Under the pieces are notes generated by a model. The model was given only the letters and a program-made list of their open reading frames with translations, was not told the DNA's origin and did no database searches. Below, in pieces: positions 1 to 8,701 of a stretch of DNA of 64,000 bases (the first letter of the stretch is position 1; each line of letters begins with the position of its first letter). Source of the DNA: Anaeramoeba ignava (lineage: Eukaryota > Metamonada > Anaeramoebidae); NCBI GenBank assembly GCA_028826165.1, contig JAPDFW010000070.1, positions 1,587,859 through 1,651,858 of the forward strand, written 5' to 3'. Position numbers and translations under genes: made by a program.

Positions 1-133
1 AACTTATTTCATTTAAAAATTAATTATCATTTTATTTTTCAAAATAAAGAAAAATAAGAAACAAATTCAAATTTAAATATTGAATTGAATTGAATTTTAT
101 TTGTTTAGAAAAAAATAAAATTTAAAAAGAAAA

Positions 134-2329
134 TTAATCATATCGATCTAAAGGAATTGCTCCTTTTGGAGGGAAATTTTTGGATCTTCTAAAAACCCAA
201 ATCAAAGCAATAATCACAATAAAACCCATAGAAACACAAACACCAATAATAATACCAGCATTATATTTTTGACTTGAAATATCAACAGAAATAGGAATAG
301 GAGTAGGAGAAGGATTAACATCAGAAACTTCGACTTGAATCACAATTCCAGGTTCAGTATTTGTTCCAAAATAAATATTCAAGTTCTTGTCATCAAAACT
401 TGCAGAAGAAACATAAACTTCACCTTGATCCAAACTAATTGTTGAGTCTATTGAAATATTTGCCAAATCAATTCGATAAATAACTTCATTCCAAGTCATT
501 GACATAGCTGCAAAATAAGCATATCCATGTGAAGAATCAATTAATCCTGTATCAATAAATCTTTCACCAGATGAAAGTGAAATTTGACCAGTTTTTTCTA
601 GATTCATTAGCTCAACTTGTATGATTTTTGAGGTTGAATCATTAACTCCAAAATATCCAAATCCATTCACAGAATCAATTACAGATGAACTAAAAAAATT
701 ATCATCTTGAAATTGTGATCTTCTTGTTGCTATAAAAGTTCCAAGTTCAATTTGAATTATTTGGCCTGGAGAAGTATTTGTTCCAAAATAAACAAATTTA
801 TTAACAATATCAATACTAGCAGTTGTTAAAGAATCTTCGCCTGAATTCAAAGTAATTTTGTTTGCTCTTTGAAAATTAATTAAATCAATTTTGACAATTT
901 GACCTGGAGAAGTATTTGTTCCAAAATAAGCAAATTTATTATCAATATCAATAACAGAGGACACTAACAAATCTTCACCATTTCCAAGTTGGATTTCATC
1001 TTCTTTTTTGAACTGATCAATATTGAATTTGATAATTTTGCCAGGCGAAGTATTTGTTCCAAAATAAGCAAATCTATTTTCATTATCAAAAACAGCAGTT
1101 GTTAAGTAATTATCACCATCGCTCAAAGTAATTTTGTTTTCTCTTTGGAATGTTGTTAAATCAATTTGAATTATTTGACCTGGAGAAGTATTTGTTCCAA
1201 AATAAACAAATTTATTAACAATATCGATAACAGAAGACACAAGATAATTTTCACCAATATTAAGAGTTTTTTCTGAGTTTTGAGACAATGAATCAATATC
1301 AATTTGAATAATTTTTGTTGGTGCTGAATAGGATGAAAAATAAGCGAATCTGTTTGTAGTATCAATTAAACCAGTTGATAAAGGAAGTTGATCCAAACTT
1401 AATTGAACTGAATTTTTAATTGTGAAATTTTGCAAATCAATTTGGTAAAGAAAAGGATTATCAGTATCAGAATCGCCATCAGAATCAAAAGCAAAATAGG
1501 CGAGAGAATTTGGGATATCGATAAGAGAAGTAATAAAATCGCTATTATTTGAAGAAATTTCTAAAGAATCAACTTTTGAAAAATTATCTGTTTTGATTTT
1601 AATAATTTTTTGAGATTTTTTTGTTCCCAAATAAATAAACCCGTTTTGGGAATCGAAAACCGAACAAGCAACATTATTTTCATCAGAATCCAAAGTTATG
1701 ATTTGTGAATAATTAAAAACTGTCAAATTGATTTGGATCAATTTTGAAGGGAAAGTGTCAGTAGCAAAATAAGCAAGAGAATTCAAAGGATCATAAACAC
1801 TTGTTGAAATTTTTGCAATTTCAGTTGGAAGATCAAGAACAGAAACTTTTTGGAATGAAGACAAATCAATTTTGATAATTTTTGCAGGAGATAAATACAA
1901 TCCAAAATATAAAAATTGATTTAATTGATCGATAAAAACAGTATTAAGTGAATATTCTTGTTGATCAAGTTCTAAAGTTTGAACATAAGTAAAATTTAAT
2001 AAGTTGATTTTAATAATTTTTCCAGGTGATATTTGAGTTCCAAAATATGCGAAATTATCATTGCTATCTATTACTCCACTGCATATTTCAGTGATATCTT
2101 TGGGAAGAAATAATACTCCTTCTTTTGAAAAATTTGAAAGTCTAATTTTGATAATTTGTGAAGGTGAAAATTCAGTTATAAAATATCCAAATTTGTTTTG
2201 ATGATCTGAAATTGAGAAAATAATATTATTTTCTCCAGCTTCAAGATCGATTGATGCTTTTCTTATAAATGAAGTTTTATTTTGTTTAATTATTATTAAA
2301 ATGAGAATTAAAGTGAGAAAAATTTTCAT
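134..2329 (-). CDS. Secreted/membrane-anchored beta-propeller repeat protein
   Basis: Single-exon 731-residue protein. A hydrophobic N-terminus (MKIFLTLILILIIIK) reads as a signal peptide. The body is a tandem of about 14 blades of roughly 45-48 residues, each with a core like FAYFGTNTSPGKIIKIDL. Near the C-terminus, after a Pro-rich spacer, there is one transmembrane helix (GIIIGVCVSMGFIVIIALIW) followed by a short basic tail. This predicts a type I membrane protein with an extracellular or lumenal repeat ectodomain. Fourteen repeats fit two seven-bladed propellers. Blades 8-11 are nearly identical, so they probably duplicated recently. The ligand is unknown. Similar surface repeat proteins occur in large families in amoebae (family knowledge). 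Six ATGAAAA motif copies (2337-2383) precede the start. The signal peptide, repeats and helix are clear; the function is not. Confidence 0.85.
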   Translation of the reverse strand: MKIFLTLILILIIIKQNKTSFIRKASIDLEAGENNIIFSISDHQNKFGYFITEFSPSQIIKIRLSNFSKEGVLFLPKDITEICSGVIDSNDNFAYFGTQISPGKIIKINLLNFTYVQTLELDQQEYSLNTVFIDQLNQFLYFGLYLSPAKIIKIDLSSFQKVSVLDLPTEIAKISTSVYDPLNSLAYFATDTFPSKLIQINLTVFNYSQIITLDSDENNVACSVFDSQNGFIYLGTKKSQKIIKIKTDNFSKVDSLEISSNNSDFITSLIDIPNSLAYFAFDSDGDSDTDNPFLYQIDLQNFTIKNSVQLSLDQLPLSTGLIDTTNRFAYFSSYSAPTKIIQIDIDSLSQNSEKTLNIGENYLVSSVIDIVNKFVYFGTNTSPGQIIQIDLTTFQRENKITLSDGDNYLTTAVFDNENRFAYFGTNTSPGKIIKFNIDQFKKEDEIQLGNGEDLLVSSVIDIDNKFAYFGTNTSPGQIVKIDLINFQRANKITLNSGEDSLTTASIDIVNKFVYFGTNTSPGQIIQIELGTFIATRRSQFQDDNFFSSSVIDSVNGFGYFGVNDSTSKIIQVELMNLEKTGQISLSSGERFIDTGLIDSSHGYAYFAAMSMTWNEVIYRIDLANISIDSTISLDQGEVYVSSASFDDKNLNIYFGTNTEPGIVIQVEVSDVNPSPTPIPISVDISSQKYNAGIIIGVCVSMGFIVIIALIWVFRRSKNFPPKGAIPLDRYD

Positions 2330-2336
2330 ATTTAAA

Positions 2337-2383
2337 ATGAAAAAAATGAAAAATGAAAAATGAAAAAAATGAAAAATGAATTT
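2337..2383 (-). promoter_or_regulatory. Six-copy TTTTCAT motif upstream of the propeller gene
   Basis: Six closely spaced ATGAAAA copies (TTTTCAT on the gene strand) end 8 bp before the start codon. Strongest instance of the motif found before most genes here. Confidence 0.55.
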
Positions 2384-3025
2384 TGAATTTGATTTTAATA
2401 TTGAATTTGATTTTAATTTTGAATTTGATTTTGATTTTGAATTTGATTTTAATTTTGATTTTTAATTTGATTTTGAATTTGATTTTGAATTTAAATTTGA
2501 TTTTAATTTTGATTTTAATTTTGATTATTTTAATTTTGAATTTTATTTTGAATTTGATTTTGAATTTTGATTTTGATTTTGAATTTGATTTTGATTTTGA
2601 TTTTGATTTTGAATTTTGATTTTGATTTTGATTTTGATTTTGATTTTAATTTTGAATTTTGATTTTGAATTTGATTTTGAATTTGATTTTGATTTTGAAT
2701 TTAATTTTGATTTTGATTTTGATTTTGATTTTGATTTTGATTTTGATTTTGATTTTGATTTTGAATTTTTAATTTTGATTTTGATTTTGATTTTGATTTT
2801 GATTTTGATTTTGATTTTGATTTTGATTTTGATTTTGATTTTGAATTTGATTTTGAATTTGATTTTGATTTTAATTTTGATTTTTAATTTTGATTTTGAT
2901 TTTGATTTTGATTTTAATTTTGATTTGATTTTAATTTTAAATTTTAAGTTTTTCAAGTTAATTTTAATTTTGAATTTGATTTTGAATTTTAATTTTGATT
3001 TTGATTTTGAATTTGATTTTGATTA
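2384..3025. repeat. TTTTGA hexanucleotide array between genes
   Basis: About 640 bp of near-perfect (TTTTGA)n with TTTTAA and TTTGAA variants fills the space between the propeller gene start and the metallophosphoesterase A stop. The array is open in some frames (Ile-Leu or Phe-Asp on +, Lys-Ile/Lys-Ser on -), but these are shadows of the repeat and not genes. The same hexamer encodes Asn-Gln in the neighbouring gene. Confidence 0.9.
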
Positions 3026-4297
3026 TTAAATTTTAAGTTTTTTCAAAGTTAATTGAATTAAATTTCCACTATCTTTAGAAGGAACTTCTTGAATCATACA
3101 AGAATATTTCCAAGCAATAGAACCAAGATGAAAAGGAGGAATACTTGCAATTTTATCCTTTTCATCAAATTTAAAAATATGAGTATGACCAATTAAAATA
3201 AAATCATCATCTGTAATAAATCTTGAATAAAAATGTCTAAGACCACAAATAAAAGGTTTAACTTCTGTACTTGTTAATTTATAATTATTTCCTCCATCAT
3301 GTGACATAACTAGAGATTTAATTTGAGTTTGAATAAAATTTGTTGATTGAAAAACTCCTTGATTTTTGATTTGATTTTTGAAACTATTTTGATTTTGATT
3401 TTGATTTTGATTTTGATTTTCATTCTCATTTTGATTTTGATTTTGATTTTCATTTTCATTCTGATTTTGATTTTGATTTTCATTTTCATTTTCATTTTCA
3501 TTTTCATTCTCATTTTCATTCTCATTTTGATTTTCATTTTGATTTGTATTTCCAACTGAAATATTATTATGTGGAGTAATTTTCATAAAATAATGTTTTG
3601 TGATTTTAATAAATTTCTTTTGTTCTTTTGTTAATTTTTCTTTTATTCTTAAAACTTTTCTTCTATCATGATTTCCACCAATTATATAAGTTGGAAGTTG
3701 AAATTTTAAAAACTCATTCATAATATCAAGACAATAATTTAAATCACTACAAGTTGAATGGAATAAATCACCCAAAATTATAATTTGATCTGGTTTTTCT
3801 TTTTGGATCATTTCTCCAAGAAATTTAAATGTTGCTGGAATTTTGGAAATAGGAAACCACGACTCTTCTACATTATTCAAATGCATATCAGCAATAACAA
3901 ATGCATTCCATGGTTTATTTCCTTCAGTTTTGATTTCCTTCATTGTGCCTTCATTGAAACGAAGATTCATGATTTTTCCTTCAATTTTTTTCGAACTCGA
4001 TTTTTTCTTTGTTTTTTCTTCTGGTTTTTTTCTTGTTTCCTTTGATTCATGTTTTTTGGATTCTATAGATTTTTTTGCATTTGGTGGATTTGAATTTTTT
4101 CCTTTTGGAGGAGGAGGAATATTTGAGTTTGGAGGTGTACTTTTTTTTGGATTTGGTGGATTTGGAATTTTATTTTGTTCTTCCGTTTTATTTTGTTCAA
4201 TGGATTGTTGTTTTTCTTCTTTTTCTTTTTTGCTAGATGAATTTGTTTTATGAGAATGATGTTTTTTTTCTTTGTTTTTTGAATTATCTGAACCCAT
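3026..4297 (-). CDS. Calcineurin-like metallophosphoesterase, copy A
   Basis: Intact 423-residue single-exon protein. Residues 1 to about 110 are Lys/Ser/Pro/Asn-rich and disordered. The catalytic part then shows the complete metallophosphoesterase signature: ADMH near residue 136, GDLFH near 172, GNHDRR near 203, SHDGGN near 330 and GHTH near 365. These are the Asp/His/Asn metal ligands of a two-metal phosphohydrolase, so activity is plausible; the substrate is unknown. Between GNHD and the last two motifs sits a tract of about 60 residues of Asn/Gln/Glu repeats, encoded by (CAAAAT)n and (GAAAAT)n, which would loop out of the fold. The gene is the left member of a tandem duplication with the gene at 5051-6374. 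Two promoter-like ATGAAAA copies lie at 4318-4333. Confidence 0.85.
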   Translation of the reverse strand: MGSDNSKNKEKKHHSHKTNSSSKKEKEEKQQSIEQNKTEEQNKIPNPPNPKKSTPPNSNIPPPPKGKNSNPPNAKKSIESKKHESKETRKKPEEKTKKKSSSKKIEGKIMNLRFNEGTMKEIKTEGNKPWNAFVIADMHLNNVEESWFPISKIPATFKFLGEMIQKEKPDQIIILGDLFHSTCSDLNYCLDIMNEFLKFQLPTYIIGGNHDRRKVLRIKEKLTKEQKKFIKITKHYFMKITPHNNISVGNTNQNENQNENENENENENENENENQNQNQNENENQNQNQNENENQNQNQNQNQNSFKNQIKNQGVFQSTNFIQTQIKSLVMSHDGGNNYKLTSTEVKPFICGLRHFYSRFITDDDFILIGHTHIFKFDEKDKIASIPPFHLGSIAWKYSCMIQEVPSKDSGNLIQLTLKKLKI

Positions 4298-4397
4298 TTT
4301 TTAATCAAAAAATAAAAAATGAAAAATGAAAATTGATTTTGTTTGTTCATAAAAAAAATCACAAATAATATTTTGGATTTCTTATGAAATTTTTATT

Positions 4398-5050
4398 TTG
4401 AATTTGATTTTGAATTTTAATTTTGAATTTGATTTTGATTTTGATTTTGATTTTGATTTTGATTTTGATTTTGATTTTGATTTTGATTTTGATTTTGATT
4501 TTGATTATGATTTTGATTATTTTGAATTTGAATTTAATTTTGATTTTGATTTTGATTTTGATTTTGATTTTGATTTTGATTTTGATTTTGATTTTGATTT
4601 TGATTTTAATTTTGATTTTAATTTTGAATTTGATTTTGATTTTGATTTTAATTTTGATTTTAATTTTGATTTTGATTTTGATTTTGATTTTGATTTTGAT
4701 TTTGATTTTGATTTTGATTTTGATTTTGATTTTGATTTTAATTTTGATTTTGATTTTTTTTAATTTTGATTTTGATTTTGATTTTGATTTTGATTTTGAT
4801 TTTGATTTTTATTTTTGAATTTGAATTTAATTTTGATTTTGATTTTGATTTTAATTTTGATTTTAATTTTGAATTTGATTTTGAATTTGAATTTGAATTT
4901 GATTTTGATTTTAATTTTAATTTTGAATTTGATTTTGAATTTGATTTTGATTTTGATTTTGATTTTGATTTTGATTTGAATTTGAATTTGATTTTGAATT
5001 TGGATTTTAATTTTAATTTTGAATTTTGATTTTGATTTTAATTTTGATTA
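4398..5050. repeat. TTTTGA hexanucleotide array, downstream of copy B
   Basis: About 650 bp of (TTTTGA)n with interspersed TTTTAA and TTTGAA. It sits directly 3' of metallophosphoesterase B, as the 2384-3025 array sits 3' of copy A, so the duplicated unit probably included this 3' flank. There is no gene inside; the open frames are Phe-Asp and Ile-Leu repeat shadows. 4298-4397 is the short 5' flank of copy A. Confidence 0.9.
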
Positions 5051-6374
5051 TTAAATTTTAAGTTTTTTCAAAGTTAATTGAATTAAATTTCCACTATCTT
5101 TAGAAGGAACTTCTTGAATCATACAAGAATATTTCCAAGCAATAGAACCAAGATGAAAAGGAGGAATACTTGCAATTTTATCCTTTTCATCAAATTTAAA
5201 AAGATGAGTATGACCAATTAAAATAAAATCATCATCTGTAATAAATCTTGAATAAAAATGTCTAAGACCACAAATAAAAGGTTTAACTTCTGTATTTTTT
5301 AATTTATAATTATTTCCTCCATCATGTGACATAACTAGAGATTTAATTTGAGTTTGAATAAAATTTTGTTGATTGAAAAACTCTTTGATTTTTGATTTGA
5401 TTTTTGAAACTATTTTGATTTTGATTTTGATTTTGATTTTGATTTATATTTTGATTTTGATTTTGATTTTGATTTATATTTTGATTTTCATTTTGATTTT
5501 GATTTTGATTTTGATTTTGATTTTGATTTTGATTTTGATTTTGATTTTGATTTTGATTTTCATTTTCATTTTCATTTTCATTCTCATTTTGATTTTCATT
5601 TTGATTTGTATTTCCAACTGAAATATTATTATGTGGAGTAATTTTCATAAAATAATGTTTTGTGATTTTAATAAATTTCTTTTGTTCTTTTGTTAATCTT
5701 TTTTTTATTCTTAAAACTTTTCTTCTATCATGATTTCCACCAATTATATAAGTTGGGAGTTGAAATTTTAAAAACTCATTCATAATATCAAGACAATAAT
5801 TTAAATCACTACAAGTTGAATGGAATAAATCACCCAAAATTATAATTTGATCTGGTTTTTCTTTTTGGATCATTTCTCCAAGAAATTTAAATGTTGCTGG
5901 AATTTTGGAAATAGGAAACCACGACTCTTCTATATTATTCAAATGCATATCAGTAATAACAAATGCATTCCATGGTTTATTTCCTTCAGTTTTGATTTCC
6001 TTCATTGTGCCTTCATTGAAACGAAGATTCATGATTTTTCCTTCAATTTTTTTCGAACTCGATTTTTTCTTTGTTTTTTCTTCTGGTTTTTTTCTTGTTT
6101 CCTTTGATTCATGTCTTTTGGAATGTTTGGATTTATTTTCATTTGGTGGATTTGAATTTTTTCCTTTTGGAGGAGGAGAAATATTTGAGTTTGGAGGTGT
6201 ACTTTTTTTTGGATTTGGTGAATTTGGAATTTTATTTTGTTCTTCCGTTTTATTTTGTTCAATGGATTGTTGTTTTTCTTCTTTTTCTTTTTTGCTAGAT
6301 GAATTTTTTTTATGAGAATGATGTTTTTGATGTTTATGATGTTTATGATGTTTATGATGTTTTTCTGAATCCAT
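5051..6374 (-). CDS. Calcineurin-like metallophosphoesterase, copy B (frameshifted)
   Basis: Tandem paralogue of the gene at 3026-4297, nearly identical outside low-complexity tracts. It opens at 6374 with a His-rich stretch (HHKHHKHHKHQKHH) made by a 9-bp repeat that is shorter in copy A. DMH, GDLFH and GNHDRR are kept, then comes a longer Asn/Gln tract. The frame breaks near 5364: copy B has TTTT where copy A has TTT (3339-3341), giving a stop just after the QN tract. The rest (SHDGGN, GHTH) continues open in the next frame to 5051. Dropping one base restores 1323 nt, 440 residues. As written, the product would lack the C-terminal metal-ligand His residues. This is either a young pseudogene or a homopolymer sequencing error. 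Confidence 0.75.
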
Positions 6375-6557
6375 TTTTTTTTTTAATTAAAAATAAAAAT
6401 ATAAAAAGAAAATTAAATTTTTTTTTTTCATTTTTTTATTTGCTTTTTCAAAAATAATAAATTTAAAATGTTTGTTTTTTTCTTTTTTTAAAATTAATTT
6501 ATAAAAGAAATAAACGTTAATTTAATTTAATTTATTTTAATTTAATTTTAATTTTAG

Positions 6558-8572
6558 GAATCAAAAATTAATTCAAAATTTCTCTCATAAATCAATTTGG
6601 AAAGAAATGTTATCTCAAGAATGTAGAAAACAAATTCAAAATAAAAGAAAAAATTTAATTAATCAATTAAGACAATCTGTTCAATCTCAAGAATCTCAAA
6701 ATATTAAATCTAATTTTTTACAACAAATTGTTAATGATGAAATTTCTAGAATGACTGAAAGCGAAAATTATGGTATTTCTTTTTTTAATTATATATAATT
6801 TTATAAATAATTTTATATTAAATTTTATAAATAATTTTATAAATAATTTTATAAATAATTTTATAAATAATTTAATAAATAATTTTATAAATAATTTTAT
6901 AAATAATTTTATAAATAATTTTATAAATAATTTTATAAATAATTTTATAAATAATTTTATAAATAATTTTATAAATAATTTTATAATTAATTTTATAAAT
7001 AATTTTATTAATAATTTTATAAATAATTTTATAAATAATTAAATAATTTTATAAATAATTTTATATTTAATTTTATAAATAATTTTACTAATTTTAATAA
7101 ATAATTTTATATATAATTTTATATATAATTTTATATATAATTTTATAAATAATTTTATAAATAATTTTATAAATAATTTTATAATTAATTTTATAAATAA
7201 TTTTATAAATAATTTTAATAATAATTTTTATAAATATTTTATAAATAATTTTATAATTAATTTTATAAATAATTTTATTAATAATTTTATAAATAATTTT
7301 ATAATTAATTTTATAAATAATTTTATAATTAATTTTATAATTAATTTTATATTTAATTTTATTATAATAATTTTATAAATAATTTTATAATTAATTTTAT
7401 AAATAATTTTATAAATAATTTTTATAAATAATTTTATAAATAATTTTAATAATAATTTTATAAATAATTTTATATTTAATTTTATATTTAATTTTATAAA
7501 TAATTTTATAAATAATTTTATAAATAATTTTATATTTAATTTTATAAATAATTTATATTTAATTTTATAAATAATTTTAATAATTTTATAAATAATTTTA
7601 TAAATAATTTTATAAATAATTTTATAAATAATTTAATAAAAATTTTTATAAATAATTTTATAATTAATTTAATAAATAATTTTATAATTAATTTTATAAA
7701 TAATTTTATATTTAATTTTATAATTAATTTTATATTTAATTTAATAAATAATTTTATATTTAATTTTATATTTAATTTTATATTTAATTTTATAAATAAT
7801 TTTATATATAATTTTATAAATAATTTTATAAATAATTTTATAAATAATTTTATAAATAATTTTATAAATAATTTTATAAATAATTTTATATTTAATTTTA
7901 TAAATAATTTTAATAATAATTTTATAAATAATTTTATAAATAATTTTATAAATAATTTTATAATTAATTTTATAATTAATTTTATAAAAGAATTTGACAT
8001 TTCAGATGATGAATATTTGGAATTAATGTTACATTTAGAAGAGAGTTTAGAAAAAGAACTTAAAGAAAAAGAAGATTTAATAAAATATCAACAACTTGAA
8101 GAAATGGAAAAAGAAGAAATTGATGCAGCTGTTACTTTTTGGATAGAATCACCTGTAATTTGTCCTTCTTGTAAACAAGGTTATTTAAATGAAGAGAATT
8201 TAAGTTTTAATTGTCAAAATTGTTCATTTTATATTAAAAATTCAACTGGAATTTCTCTTTCTGATTTTCAAAAATCTTTAGAAAATATGATTCAAACTCA
8301 CAGGTTTTAAAAAAATTTCATTTTGAAAATTAAAATTAAAATTAAAATTAAAATTAAAATTAAAATTAAAATTTATTTCAAAATTAAAATTAAAATTAAA
8401 ATTAAAATTAAAATTAAAATTCATTTTGAAAATTAAAATTAAAATCAAAATTATTTATAAAATTGTTTTTATTAGATCAACTAATTGTTCTGCAGAATTA
8501 CAATTTAATGGAAATGAAAATTTAAGAGTTTATTGTCAAGAATGTGGTTTAGATGAAACAATTAATTTTTAA
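6558..8572 (+). CDS. RPAIN: RPA-interacting protein (RPAIN-like), three or more exons
   Basis: Exons 6558(or 6607)-6772, 8006-8303 and 8476-8572 join in frame; from Met 6607 this gives 186 residues. RPAIN is the adaptor that carries replication protein A into the nucleus (family knowledge). Family marks seen: SIWKEM...C near the N-terminus (the homologous part starts before Met 6607, after an acceptor at 6556-6557), an acidic helical middle (DDEYLELMLHLEESLEKEL), and a C-terminal zinc finger with CPSC, CQNC and CQEC. The first exon with the true start codon is unresolved: ATG at 6468 lies well placed behind the TTTCATTTTT motif at 6421-6437 but does not splice in phase. Intron 1 (1233 bp) and intron 2 (172 bp) are tandem repeats. 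Confidence 0.8.
6773..8005 (+). repeat. RPAIN intron 1: 12-bp tandem array
   Basis: The whole 1233-bp intron (donor G|GTATTT, acceptor TTTCAG) is (TTTTATAAATAA)n with TTTAATTTTATA-type variants. Open frames such as Leu-Ile-Lys-Leu-Phe on the minus strand are repeat shadows. Confidence 0.9.
8304..8475 (+). repeat. RPAIN intron 2: AAAATT hexamer array
   Basis: 172-bp intron made largely of (AAAATT)n, the same unit that fills VPS4 introns 3-5. Confidence 0.85.
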
Positions 8573-8701
8573 AAAAATTTCAAAAAGAAAAGAAAAGAAA
8601 AGAAAAATTTTATTTTGTTTAAAAAAAAAAAATTTCAAAAATAAAAATCAAAAAAATCATTTTTTTCTGTTTCATTTAATTTAAAAAAAAAATATATAAA
8701 A

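Noticed and set aside
2383-5029. Open frames of Ile-Leu, Phe-Asp or Lys-Ile/Lys-Ser repeats on both strands
   Set aside because: They are frame shadows of the TTTTGA hexamer arrays, with no non-repeat sequence.
3785-6315. Plus-strand frames of 75-136 residues opposite the phosphoesterases
   Set aside because: Antisense of conserved coding sequence, present in both copies only because the genes are duplicated.
6770-8000. Frames reading FINN (+) and LIKLFIK (-)
   Set aside because: They lie inside RPAIN intron 1 and follow the 12-bp repeat.
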